In this document: in pieces, positions 1 to 8,378 of the stretch
Position numbering within the stretch: position 1 is the stretch's first letter
Layout of the letters: the number at the start of each line of letters is the position of its first letter
Source of the DNA: CAZSBB01 sp964605235
GTDB lineage: Bacteria > Planctomycetota > Phycisphaerae > Phycisphaerales > Phycisphaeraceae
DNA length: 64,000 bases
Assembly: GCA_964605235.1 (NCBI GenBank)
Contig: CAZSBB010000018.1
Span: forward strand, 1 to 64,000
Reading direction: 5' to 3'
Made by a program: the position numbers and the translations under genes
Notes under the pieces: model-generated
What the model was told of the DNA's origin: nothing
Database searches by the model: none
The model's input: the letters and a program-made list of their open reading frames with translations, nothing else

Positions 1-3
1 CCC

Positions 4-64
4 TGACACTTCTATTGTCATAATGACCGTGACACTTCTATTGAGTTCCTACACAAATGACCGT
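4..64. repeat. Two-copy direct repeat upstream of the SDR gene, possible operator
   Basis: TGACACTTCTATTG occurs at 4-17 and again at 30-43, and ATGACCGT at 23-30 and 57-64. The stretch therefore reads as two copies of a module (TGACACTTCTATTG ... ATGACCG) of 26 and 34 nt. The first also holds the small inverted repeat TGTCA / TGACA. It lies 85-145 nt before the SDR start codon, so a regulatory site is plausible but not shown. The window edge cuts off whatever is to the left. Confidence 0.45.
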
Positions 65-148
65 CCGTTCGCACCATGCGCCACCCGCCATTACACTGGT
101 TGGCTCGGCACACGCGGTCCAACCCCGACTTCAGGAGTTTCGCTCATC

Positions 149-976
149 ATGACCAGCCCCATGTTTGATCTGACTGGCAAGGTCGCCCTCATCACCGGCG
201 GCGGCAGCGGCATCGGCAAAGCCATCGCCGCGGCGTTCGTGCAGCAGGGCGCCAAGGTGCTCGTCGGCTCGCGCACGCTCGAAAAAATCGAATCCACCGT
301 GGCCGAACTCAACCAGCTGGCGCCGGGCGACAGCGCCGACCAGCCGGCGGCGGGCGTGGCGCTGGATGTGACCAACGACGCCAGCGTCCAGCGGGCGATC
401 AAGAAAGCCATCGACACGCTCGGCGGCCTGCACATCGTGGTCAACTCCGCGGGCATCATGCTCAAGAAGCCGACCTTCGAACTGACCCCCGACGAGTTCA
501 ACAGCGTGCATGAAACCCATGTCACCGGCACCCTGCGCGTCTGCCAGGCGGCGGGCCACGTGATGCGCGAACAGCACGCCGGCTGCATCATCAACCTCGC
601 CTCCATCAGCAGCTTCGTCGACCTGGTGCAGGTCGCCGCCTACGCCGCCGCCAAGAACGCCATCCTGGGCCTGACCCGCTCGCTGGCGAATGAATGGGCG
701 AAGTACGGCATCCGCGTCAACGCCGTCGCCCCCGGCTTTGTGCCCACCGACTTCAACCGCAAAATGATCGAAGGCACCGACCGCGGCCGACGCATCCTTG
801 AGCACACCCCCATGGCGCGCTTCGGCACCGCCGAGGAAATCGCCGGCGGCGCGGTGTATCTCGCCAGCCCGGCGGCAAGCTTCGTCAACGGCCACACCCT
901 GGTCATCGACGGCGGCTACCTCGCCAGCGGCATCGGCGACAGCTTCGCCCCCTGGGCGCAGCCGGCGGAGAAGTAA
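149..976 (+). CDS. SDR family NAD(P)-dependent oxidoreductase
   Basis: Classical short-chain dehydrogenase/reductase of 275 aa. The Rossmann motif TGGGSGIG is at residues 16-23, NSAG follows, and the catalytic triad reads S152, Y165, K169 (YAAAK). The C-terminal IDGGY block is typical of the FabG/gluconate-5-dehydrogenase/3-ketoacyl reductase type. The family transfers hydride between NAD(P)H and a hydroxyl/keto substrate; the substrate here is unknown. The ATG at 149 is chosen over an upstream ATG at 23 because AGGAG sits 11 nt before it and the SDR fold starts directly (MFDLTGKVALITGG). A REP-like hairpin follows at 1040. Confidence 0.9.
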   Translation: MTSPMFDLTGKVALITGGGSGIGKAIAAAFVQQGAKVLVGSRTLEKIESTVAELNQLAPGDSADQPAAGVALDVTNDASVQRAIKKAIDTLGGLHIVVNSAGIMLKKPTFELTPDEFNSVHETHVTGTLRVCQAAGHVMREQHAGCIINLASISSFVDLVQVAAYAAAKNAILGLTRSLANEWAKYGIRVNAVAPGFVPTDFNRKMIEGTDRGRRILEHTPMARFGTAEEIAGGAVYLASPAASFVNGHTLVIDGGYLASGIGDSFAPWAQPAEK

Positions 977-1039
977 ACCCAACCTGGACCCGCGCCACCG
1001 AGTCGGGCCCTGAACCCGGAATCGACCGGGACGGTTCAC

Positions 1040-1069
1040 TTAGCCTCCGGCGAATCGCCGGGGGCTAAA
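1040..1069. repeat. REP-like hairpin (TTAGCC..GGCTAA family), copy 1
   Basis: Palindrome with arms TTAGCCTCCGGCGA / TCGCCGGGGGCTAA. Near-identical copies lie at 9934-9963 and 24587-24615, each soon after the stop codon of a gene. It may act as a 3' end hairpin or terminator, but there is no run of Ts after it. Confidence 0.6.
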
Positions 1070-1174
1070 TAGTCGAGATTTCCCGCAGGAAACTGCTTGC
1101 GGATGATGACGACGACCTGGTGGTGAAATCATTCCTGGAGTCCCTGAACTCCTGTCCTCCCGCTGAGCTTCCCC

Positions 1175-2101
1175 ATGCGTTTTATCGACATTCAGAACAA
1201 CGGCTACGCCGGCGTCAGTTTCAACCAGCCGGGCGTCACCCGCGCCCAGCTCCAGCAGGTCTATGACACGCTGGTGCGCGCCCAGGCGCGGGCGATCTTC
1301 CCCACCATCGTCACCAACAGCGTGGCGCACATGTCCACCTGTCTGCGCACGCTGCGGGAGCTGATCGACGCCGACGAGCGCTTCGGCCGGATGTTCCCCG
1401 CCTTCCATATTGAAGGGCCGTGCATTTCGCCGGTGGAAGGCTATCGCGGGGCGCACCCGCAGGAACACATCGTGCCCGCGAGCAAAGCGGTGATCGAGCC
1501 GCTGCTCGAAGCCGCCGGCGGGCCGGGCCGGGTCGCCAAGTTCACGCTGGCGCCGGAGGTGGACCACAATCTGCAGGCGACCGCCTGGCTGCACAGCCTG
1601 GGCATCGTGGTCAGCGCCGGGCACACCGACGCCGACCGCAGCCTGCTGCTGGAAGCCGAGGACGCGGGGCTGAGCTTTTACACCCATCTGGGCAACGGCA
1701 GCGCCAAACTGATGGATCGGCATGACAACATCATCACCCGGGTGCTGTCGCTCAGGAAAATGCGCTACTCGATCATTCCCGACGGCCACCACGTGCCGTA
1801 CTGGCTGGCGGGATGCTTCGTGCGCTGGCTGGGGCTCAAGCGCTGTGTCTTCACCACCGACTGCGTGAGCGCCGCCGACGCCCCGGCGGGCTGGGTCATG
1901 CCCGACCCGCGCCGCGAGGTGGACACCAGCGGCGACACGCCCATCGTCCGGCTCAAGGGCACGCCCTACTTCGCCGGCAGCGCCCTGACCATGCCCATGG
2001 CGCATCGCAACGCCGTCGAACACATCGGCCTGACCGTCGCCGAAGCCGACTGGCTCTGCTGCGAAGGCCCGGCACAAATGTTCGCCCGCTGGCTCGCCTA
2101 G
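1175..2101 (+). CDS. N-acetylglucosamine-6-phosphate deacetylase-like amidohydrolase
   Basis: 308 aa resembling NagA, which removes the acetyl group of GlcNAc-6-phosphate in amino-sugar catabolism. Visible motifs: HIEGP at 78-82 (metal-ligand Glu), SAGHTD at 147-152, THLGNGS from 170, and FTTDCVSAA with the likely catalytic Asp229. It starts directly with the DIQNNGYAGVSF block, so it lacks the N-terminal beta-sandwich segment that makes usual NagA proteins ~380 aa. Either it is a short subfamily or its substrate differs. No other nag gene is adjacent; the next gene downstream is a transporter. The start has no clear Shine-Dalgarno sequence. Confidence 0.75.
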   Translation: MRFIDIQNNGYAGVSFNQPGVTRAQLQQVYDTLVRAQARAIFPTIVTNSVAHMSTCLRTLRELIDADERFGRMFPAFHIEGPCISPVEGYRGAHPQEHIVPASKAVIEPLLEAAGGPGRVAKFTLAPEVDHNLQATAWLHSLGIVVSAGHTDADRSLLLEAEDAGLSFYTHLGNGSAKLMDRHDNIITRVLSLRKMRYSIIPDGHHVPYWLAGCFVRWLGLKRCVFTTDCVSAADAPAGWVMPDPRREVDTSGDTPIVRLKGTPYFAGSALTMPMAHRNAVEHIGLTVAEADWLCCEGPAQMFARWLA

Positions 2102-2114
2102 AAATCCTCGTAAC

Positions 2115-2227
2115 TCACCACCGAGGCACAGAGTACACAGAGAGCAAGCCTGAGCAGCTGACCGATCCTCCGCTTCTCTCCGCATTCTCTGTGAGCCTAG
2201 CTCGGTGCTCTCTGTGCCTCGGTGGTT
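2115..2227. repeat. CACAGAG-type inverted-repeat element, copy 1
   Basis: Left end TCACCACCGAGGCACAGAG and right end CTCTGTGCCTCGGTGGT are inverted repeats about 110 bp apart. The same design recurs at 12881-12999, 26937-27016 and 44475-44586, with a single half at 10008-10034. It has no coding capacity and fills the gap between the NagA-like and MFS genes. Confidence 0.7.
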
Positions 2228-2318
2228 GCTTTTCTTTTGAGATCGTTGCGTAGTGCATTCACTGTACGCCGACCTGGTCCACTTGTCAGCCGCCCCGGCT
2301 TGGGGGTAAGTTTCGCCC

Positions 2319-4586
2319 ATGTCCACCGTGGCCCTGACCAACATTGAGAAGAAGCGCAAACTGCGCTGGGCGCTCACGGGCGACGCCTGCAACGTCGTCT
2401 ACTTCTACCTCGCCTTCGCCGGTCCGATCTTCCTGCTCTTCCTCGACAAGCTGGGGCTGGAAAAAGAGCAGATCGGGTTGATCCTCTCGGCGTTCCCCTT
2501 CTGCGGTCTGCTGGCGCTGCTGTCGGGGCCGGTGTCGGCGCGGCTGGGTTTCAAGCGGGTTTTTCTGGTTTTCTGGCTGCTGCGCAAAATCATTCTGGTG
2601 GCGATGATTGCCGCGCCCTGGGTGCTGCAGCGGTACGGCGACGAGGCGGTGTTCGCGTTTGTCGCCGGGGTGATCGTGCTCTTCGCCATCAGCCGGTCGA
2701 TTGCCGAGAGCGCGTTGTCGATGTGGTCGTCGGAGTACATCCCCGGCACCATCCGCGGGCGCTTCACCGCCATCCAGTCGGTGGTGACTCAGGCCGTGGC
2801 GGCGGCCGCCAGCTTCGCCGTCAGCAAGTGGATCGGTCCGGACGCCGACCTGCCGCGGTTCCAACTGCTGTTTGCGGTGGCGTTCTTCTTTGGCGTGGCG
2901 AACGTGGCGTTGTACTCGCGCGTGCCCGGCGGCGCGCCCCTGCCGGCGCGCGCCAGCGGCGGCGGCGCCTGGCGCGAAACCTTCGCCCCGCTGCGCGACG
3001 CCGCCTTCCGGCGCTTCCTCATCGCCGGCATCGTGATGACCCTGGGCTGGACCCCCATGGCGTCATTCGTCCCGCTGTACCTCAAGGAACAGATCGGCCT
3101 GGAGCCCGGGCAGATCATCCTGCTCGACACCACCGTGATGATCGGCTCGCTGCTGAGCAGCCTGTTCTGGGGCTGGGCGACCGATCGCTACGGCGGCAAG
3201 CCCGTGATGGTCTTCAACCTCGCCGCCCTCGCGCTCCACCCGCTGGCGTTCCTCCTTCTGCCGCGCCACTCAGACCTGAGCCACACCCTGGCGATGGTGC
3301 AGTATTTCATCATCGGCCTGGTGCTGCCGGGCTGGAGCATCGGCTACTTCCGCTACCTGTTCGTCAAGCTCATCCCCGAGGAACGCAAAACCAGCTACGT
3401 CGCCATGCACACCGCGGTCATCGGCGTCGTCAGCGGCGTCTGCCCCATCGCCGCCGGCTTCTTCCTCGACCGCATGCAGAATCTGGGCGCCTCATTGGGC
3501 CCCCTGACCCTGGACCCCTACTCCCCCCTCTACCTCAACTGCATCGTGCTGGTGATCGTCTCGACCTTCATCATGGCGCGCGTGCCCCAGGACAGCACCA
3601 CCGGCGTACGCAGCTTTGCCGCCATGCTGGTCCAGGGCAGCCCCGTCTCCGCCATCCAGGCGCTGCTCGCTTACCAGTTCGCCGGCTACGAAAGCAAGCG
3701 CATCGAAACCATCGAAAAGCTCGGCCAGGCGCGCAGCCCGCTAAGCGTGGAAGAACTGGTCTCCGCGCTCGCGGACCCGAGCTTCAACGTGCGTTATGAA
3801 GCGATAATCTCCATCGCCCGGACTCGCAGCGATCCGAAGCTGGTCAGCGCGGTGGTGGAAGTATTGCATCATGGTGAGCCGGACTTGCGCACCACCGCCG
3901 CCTGGGCGCTGGGCCGCATGCAGGCGACGGACGCCATCCCCGAGCTGCGACAGGAACTCGCCAGCGAGTATCCCCTGCTGCGGGCGCGGGTGGCGCGGGC
4001 GCTGGGCACGCTGGGCGATGTGGAGTCGAGCAATCGGCTGCTCACGCTGTTCCGCGGCGAGCCGGATGCGGGTTTGAAGGTGGCGTATGCCGCAGCGCTG
4101 GGCGCGCTCAACCGCAAGGACACGCTGGGCGAACTGCTGGCGTTCCTGCGCACGTGCAAGGATCGCGTCAGCCGGATGGAAACCTCGCTGGCGATCGCTT
4201 CGCTGCTGGGGCGCGACGCGGCAGCGCAGCGGTTGTGGCGACGCATGCTCGAAAAGTCAGGCGACACGCTCGGCGGCGTGCTGCTGGGCGTCAAACGCCG
4301 GTTGGGCCAGCGCGCTCTGGTGGAAGGCGATGTGCAGCAATTCCAGCATCTGGTGGAGGAAGCCGCCCTGCTGTTCTCCGGCGAAGACCATGCCGGCGCG
4401 ATCGCCCAGTTGCGGCAGGCGCGGCTGATGCTCAAGCCCGCGGCGTTGACGGACGTCGCCTGGCAAACGCTCGATGACGCGCTGGCGGTCCTCGAACATA
4501 CCGGGACCGAGCGGGTGGAATACCTGTGCCTGGTGGTGCACGCGCTGCACGTGGGAGTGAATCCCAGCAGCGTGAGTGAGGGGTGA
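2319..4586 (+). CDS. MFS transporter fused to a C-terminal HEAT-repeat domain
   Basis: 755 aa. Residues ~15-430 are hydrophobic with many membrane segments and MFS-like cytoplasmic loops (SARLGFKRVF, ATDRYGGKPVM), as in secondary transporters of sugars or drugs. Residues ~465-640 are soluble helical pairs of HEAT type (for example DPSFNVRYEAIISIAR, EPDLRTTAAWALGRM, EYPLLRARVARALGTLG), followed by more helices to the end. HEAT repeats bind proteins, so the tail probably docks a partner at the cytoplasmic face. Usual MFS proteins are 400-450 aa, so the extension is large. GGGGGTAAG upstream of the ATG is a likely ribosome site. Convergent with the ABC ATPase gene. Confidence 0.85.
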   Translation: MSTVALTNIEKKRKLRWALTGDACNVVYFYLAFAGPIFLLFLDKLGLEKEQIGLILSAFPFCGLLALLSGPVSARLGFKRVFLVFWLLRKIILVAMIAAPWVLQRYGDEAVFAFVAGVIVLFAISRSIAESALSMWSSEYIPGTIRGRFTAIQSVVTQAVAAAASFAVSKWIGPDADLPRFQLLFAVAFFFGVANVALYSRVPGGAPLPARASGGGAWRETFAPLRDAAFRRFLIAGIVMTLGWTPMASFVPLYLKEQIGLEPGQIILLDTTVMIGSLLSSLFWGWATDRYGGKPVMVFNLAALALHPLAFLLLPRHSDLSHTLAMVQYFIIGLVLPGWSIGYFRYLFVKLIPEERKTSYVAMHTAVIGVVSGVCPIAAGFFLDRMQNLGASLGPLTLDPYSPLYLNCIVLVIVSTFIMARVPQDSTTGVRSFAAMLVQGSPVSAIQALLAYQFAGYESKRIETIEKLGQARSPLSVEELVSALADPSFNVRYEAIISIARTRSDPKLVSAVVEVLHHGEPDLRTTAAWALGRMQATDAIPELRQELASEYPLLRARVARALGTLGDVESSNRLLTLFRGEPDAGLKVAYAAALGALNRKDTLGELLAFLRTCKDRVSRMETSLAIASLLGRDAAAQRLWRRMLEKSGDTLGGVLLGVKRRLGQRALVEGDVQQFQHLVEEAALLFSGEDHAGAIAQLRQARLMLKPAALTDVAWQTLDDALAVLEHTGTERVEYLCLVVHALHVGVNPSSVSEG

Positions 4587-4617
4587 GCAGGGATTGAAAG
4601 GTGGAGTTTGCGGGGAA

Positions 4618-4637
4618 CCGCCGAGCAAGCTCGGCGG
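4618..4637. terminator. Hairpin between convergent genes
   Basis: CCGCCGAGC / GCTCGGCGG with a 2-nt loop, followed by CTAAG. It sits between the 3' ends of the MFS-HEAT gene and the ABC ATPase gene and so could terminate both. No T tract is present, so intrinsic termination is uncertain. Confidence 0.45.
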
Positions 4638-4684
4638 CTAAGCGGGGGGGATGGCGGTTAAGCGGGTGGGATGGCGGTTGATTG

Positions 4685-5731
4685 TCAGCCGGCGGTGGCG
4701 AGTTCCAGGGCGCACGGAGAGGCGAAGTGTCCCGGTTCGCCGGGGACGGGTTCCAGCGGCGGACGCTCCAGCAGCGCACTGCGCGGCACGACCAGTTCCG
4801 TGCCCGCCAACGCGGCGGCATCGGCGCGGCGCGTGCGGCGCGGCGGCTCGTGGCCCGGCAGGTAGGTGATCGGCGACGGCACATCGCCCGCCAGCATCAC
4901 CCGCCGGCGGCGCGGCGTGGGTGTGGGCATCGGCACCGCGCTGAGCAACGCCTTGGTGTATGGATGCACCGGATTGGCGAAGAGCTGCTGCCGCGTGGCA
5001 AGCTCCACGATTCGCCCCAGATACATCACCGCCACCCGATCGCAGAAATGCTCGACCACCGCGAGGTTGTGGGCGATGAACAGGTACGACAGCCCCAGCT
5101 CATCCTTGAGGTCTGACAGCAGATTGAGAATCTGCGCCTGAATGGAAACGTCCAGCGCGCTGACGGGTTCGTCGAGCACGATGAAGCTGGGCTCGAGCGC
5201 CAGAGCGCGGGCGATGCCGATGCGTTGGCGTTGTCCGCCGGAGAATTCGTGGGGGTAGCGTTGGGCGTGGTCAGGGCTCAGGCCGACGCGGGTCAGGAGC
5301 TGCGCCACGCGGTCATCGAGTTCGCTGCCGCGCGCCAGCCGATGGACCAGCAGCGGTTCGCCGATGATGCGTCCGACGGTCATGCGCGGGTTGAGGGAGC
5401 CGACGGGGTCCTGGAAGACGATCTGCATCTGCCGGCGGAGGGTGCGCAGCTCGCCGCTTTGGAGCGTGAAGACTTCCCGACCCGCAAACTGCACGCTGCC
5501 GCTGGTCGCGGGGATGAGCCGGAGCAGCGTCCGGCCGACGGTGGTTTTGCCGCAACCGGATTCGCCGACGAGACCCAGCGTTTGGCCGCGGGCGACATCG
5601 AAGCTGACGCCGTCGACGGCGCGGACATGCCCGACGGTTCGCTGGAGCAGGCCGCGCTTGACGGGAAACCAGGTGTTCAGGTCGCGGACCTGCAGCAAAG
5701 GCTCAGTGGATGCAGAGGCGGAAGGCGTCAC
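4685..5731 (-). CDS. Oligopeptide/dipeptide-type ABC transporter ATP-binding protein
   Basis: 348 aa from a GTG start. Walker A GESGCGKTT at 56-64, Q-loop VFQDP, signature FSGGQRQR from ~163, Walker B VLDEP ~186 and switch His in FIAHN. The C-terminal HPYTKALLSAVP block is the hallmark of OppF/DppF-type ATPases that energise peptide (or nickel) import with a periplasmic binding protein. No permease or binding-protein gene is adjacent, so partners must lie elsewhere. GTG 5731 is preferred because TATACT at 5739-5744 (minus strand) ends 7 nt before it, with TTGCGC 17 bp further up. That predicts a leaderless mRNA. An in-frame TTG at 5767 is the alternative. Confidence 0.85.
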   Translation of the reverse strand: MTPSASASTEPLLQVRDLNTWFPVKRGLLQRTVGHVRAVDGVSFDVARGQTLGLVGESGCGKTTVGRTLLRLIPATSGSVQFAGREVFTLQSGELRTLRRQMQIVFQDPVGSLNPRMTVGRIIGEPLLVHRLARGSELDDRVAQLLTRVGLSPDHAQRYPHEFSGGQRQRIGIARALALEPSFIVLDEPVSALDVSIQAQILNLLSDLKDELGLSYLFIAHNLAVVEHFCDRVAVMYLGRIVELATRQQLFANPVHPYTKALLSAVPMPTPTPRRRRVMLAGDVPSPITYLPGHEPPRRTRRADAAALAGTELVVPRSALLERPPLEPVPGEPGHFASPCALELATAG

Positions 5732-5738
5732 GGGGGAC

Positions 5739-5767
5739 AGTATAGGCGGCGGGCAGCGGAGGCGCAA
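5739..5767 (-). promoter_or_regulatory. Promoter of the ABC ATPase gene (leaderless layout)
   Basis: On the minus strand TTGCGC, 17 bp, TATACT, then 7 nt to the GTG at 5731. The distance puts the transcription start at or next to the start codon. Confidence 0.5.
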
Positions 5768-5841
5768 AGCGGTAAGAACGCGGACTGGACTAATGCGGGT
5801 GAAGTTTGCTTATCGAAGCGTGCGCCGCTCACCACGTCAAT

Positions 5842-6660
5842 TCACCGCAGCGCCAACCACGCCTTGAGCTGTTCGCCCAAGCCCGCCGCGACGCGCTGCG
5901 CCATCGTCTGCTCGGGCCAGAACAGTTCGAGCATTGCCGGGGTGTCGGGGGGCAGGTTGGCGATGGCGGGCTGCACGTCTTCCCAGGGGATGGTGCCGTC
6001 GCCGGGGATGTGGTGGGAATCCTGCAGGGCGTTGTTGTCGTTGATGTGCAGATAGCGGATGACCTGGGCACAGTCGCGCAGCGCCGCCACCGCCCCGGTG
6101 GTCATGTGGGCGTGCCCGGTGTCGACGCACATCGCCAGATTGGGATGAGCAATCTCGCGCACCATCCGCGCCAGGCGCGCCGGCTCATCGCCGCAGCAGT
6201 AGGTCGCGGGGATGTTTTCGATCAGGTAGACGACCTCGAGTTCCTCGCCCAGCAGCGCCAGCTCGTGCATGCTCTTAAGCAGCGGCTGGTAACGGGCCTC
6301 GCGCTGCTGCGGCGTTTCCAGGACGTCGCGCGGCAAGGGCGGCGCGGGATGCACCACCACCATCGGGCCGCCCAGTTCCAGCGCCACTTCACCTTCCAGG
6401 CGGTAGGTTTCGATGGCTTGACGACGGATGGCTTCAACGGGGCTGGAGGGGTCGTGCTCGGGGCCGAACACGCCATGGATGGAGTCGAACGGCAGGCCGG
6501 CGTCCTCGGCGATGCGGCGGGCTTCGGACAGCCTGGGCGGGTTGGCGGTGTTGCGATAGAACTGACTGCGCACGCAGCCCAACTGGCGGTAGACCGGCAG
6601 GAGCGTCGGCGGGTTGAAGTCGGCAAAGCCAAAGGGTGCGATCGTTGCCAGATACGCCAT
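5842..6660 (-). CDS. TIM-barrel sugar phosphate isomerase/epimerase family protein
   Basis: 272 aa of the xylose-isomerase-like/AP-endonuclease-2 superfamily. Metal-ligand blocks are visible: VYLIENIP (Glu), CVDTGHAHM (Asp/His), YLHINDNN (His/Asp) and a late MLELFWP (Glu). Such proteins isomerise or epimerise sugars or inositols with a divalent metal; the substrate is unknown. ATG 6660 is chosen because GGAGG lies 10 nt upstream; the TTG at 6669 is too close to that site. Flanked by ABC ATPase and EEP genes on the same strand, but not tightly spaced. Confidence 0.75.
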   Translation of the reverse strand: MAYLATIAPFGFADFNPPTLLPVYRQLGCVRSQFYRNTANPPRLSEARRIAEDAGLPFDSIHGVFGPEHDPSSPVEAIRRQAIETYRLEGEVALELGGPMVVVHPAPPLPRDVLETPQQREARYQPLLKSMHELALLGEELEVVYLIENIPATYCCGDEPARLARMVREIAHPNLAMCVDTGHAHMTTGAVAALRDCAQVIRYLHINDNNALQDSHHIPGDGTIPWEDVQPAIANLPPDTPAMLELFWPEQTMAQRVAAGLGEQLKAWLALR

Positions 6661-6774
6661 GGCGGCCAAGCCTCCGGGTTTCGGGTCGGCAAGTTTAGCG
6701 GGTCAGGCGCCGCCCTGCACGGGGTTTTGTCGTCGAGGTGAAGCCGATTGCGGAGGCACAAACGCCGGGGCGAA

Positions 6775-8004
6775 TCAGGAAGCAGGCGCCGCGGCCGGCG
6801 CAGGCTCCGGGGCGGCGGGCGGGTCTGCCGATGCGGGCGCAGCGGGTTGCCCGTCAGCTGGCTGGCTGGCGTCTGGTTCTGCCACCGGCGGTGGAGGCGG
6901 GGCGTTGAGTCGATCTTCCCATTGCAGATGCACCGCCAGGGGGCGATGGTCGGCGCCCATGGAAGGCCCCAGAAACCGCGCCACGGTGACCAGCCGGCTG
7001 TCGGCGAGGCAATGGTCGATGGGAATCTGCCCCAGCGGGATGCCCCCGGTCGCCGGCCAGCTTGCCGCGACGCCGAAGCCCGGCTGAGTGCTCACCAGGC
7101 CGGTGCGGGTCTGTAGTTGACGGAAGCGATAGGTCCAGGGGGAGACGCCCAGATCGCCCAGCAGCACCACCGGGTCGGTCTGCTTCTGCACCCATTCGCC
7201 GATCGCCCGCACGTGCTCCTGATGCACCCGCGCCAGGTCGCCGTTGATCGGCCAGGGCAGATGCACGCCCAGCAGTTTCACTTGCCGATCACCCCACTTG
7301 ATCGTGGCGTCCACCATCGCCAGCCGCAGCCGTTCCCCGCTGACCAGTTGCACCATCTCGACCGGCTTGGCGCGAACCTTCGGCCGCATGGAGATGCGCG
7401 CCAGCAGCGCCATGCCATAGCCGTCGTCGCGCGCTGCCGAGGCTTCCACACGGAACGGCGCCACGCGATATTCCATCTGCTCGAGCGTCGGCGGATCGAC
7501 GCCCTGCGCCAGCACCAGGTCGGCGTCGAGCTTGCGGATCAGCTCCAGCAGGTTCTCCAGGTTCTCCGGCGGCACCGCGGTGTACAGGTTCACCAGCTTC
7601 AGCGGAGCGTTGGGCGGCGCGGGTTTATACAGCTCATTCTCATCGCCGGCGATCTGGCCGGGCATGAAAAACTCCGGCCGCAGCGTGGGCAAGCCCTGCG
7701 GGTGGACGTACAACGGCAAGATCACCGCCAGATTCAGGATGAGTGCAATGGCGAACACCAGCAGCAGCTTCCACCGCCGCGCCGCCAGGCAGATCACCCC
7801 CACCGCCAGCAGCACCACCACATACTGCAGACGGAAATTCGCCAGCAGGTCCAACGGCCAGCCCATGGGCCCGAAAAATCCCAGCACGGTCGCCAGGGTG
7901 GGCAGACCTCCCGCCAATCCCAGCACCCATCGATCGGTATTCCGATGCGGGCGCGGCGTGGGCGTCGCTTCCAGGTCGATCTTTTCAGTCGTGGGCGTTT
8001 CCAT
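6775..8004 (-). CDS. Membrane-anchored endonuclease/exonuclease/phosphatase-fold protein
   Basis: 409 aa. The first ~130 residues hold three hydrophobic segments (LGLAGGLPTLATVLGFFG, YVVVLLAVGVICLA, LLLVFAIALILNLAVILPL). The rest is an EEP (DNase I-like) domain with LLGDLGVSPW (the D of the GDxN motif), IPIDHCLAD and GADHRPLAVHL (terminal DH motif). The tail after residue ~380 is rich in Ala and Pro. The layout resembles YafD-like proteins. The substrate could be a nucleic acid, phospholipid or phosphosugar and is not predictable. The start is the only good Met before the first TM segment. Confidence 0.75.
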   Translation of the reverse strand: METPTTEKIDLEATPTPRPHRNTDRWVLGLAGGLPTLATVLGFFGPMGWPLDLLANFRLQYVVVLLAVGVICLAARRWKLLLVFAIALILNLAVILPLYVHPQGLPTLRPEFFMPGQIAGDENELYKPAPPNAPLKLVNLYTAVPPENLENLLELIRKLDADLVLAQGVDPPTLEQMEYRVAPFRVEASAARDDGYGMALLARISMRPKVRAKPVEMVQLVSGERLRLAMVDATIKWGDRQVKLLGVHLPWPINGDLARVHQEHVRAIGEWVQKQTDPVVLLGDLGVSPWTYRFRQLQTRTGLVSTQPGFGVAASWPATGGIPLGQIPIDHCLADSRLVTVARFLGPSMGADHRPLAVHLQWEDRLNAPPPPPVAEPDASQPADGQPAAPASADPPAAPEPAPAAAPAS

Positions 8005-8378
8005 GTCCGGGTCCGCGGCCAGAGCACCTCATTCACACTTCACGGCCGCTGGCTTCCCTGGGCCGGCTTTGCACCGGGCGCCGGCCTGAACCACCGAAAA
8101 CCGCCCCGACGGCGGCGTGACGCTCAAGCCCGTTAGGGCTCCATCTTCCCCTAGATCGGTCAAAAGACCAAATCCCAGCCGATTTTTGCTCCGGTGAACA
8201 AGGATCGCTGCCGCTGCGTGAACCCGCTGCTCTGCACAAGGCCCATGCATTGCCCAATGGGATGAAAAAAGGGGATAAGTACATTATTTTTAAACCAAAA
8301 TAATGTACTTATCCCCTTTTTTCATCCCCGTTTCTGCATCTCCTGCACCACGCACCGCGCTGCCCGTCCTGCGGTAAC
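8005..8378. other. Divergent intergenic region holding a long palindrome
   Basis: 374 bp between the divergent EEP and FtsX-like genes. It holds the 8259-8328 palindrome; the rest shows no ORF with coding character. TAACAT at 8375-8380 may be the -10 element for the FtsX-like gene. Confidence 0.5.
8259..8328. repeat. Perfect long palindrome around GGGGATAAGTACATTATTTT, copy 1
   Basis: Arms at 8259-8290 and 8297-8328 are perfectly complementary over 32 bp, with a 6-nt loop. The core AGGGGATAAGTACATTATTT is shared with copies at 10923-10990 and 39427-39496. The outer arm here is GGGATGAAAAA, unlike the other two copies. Confidence 0.85.
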
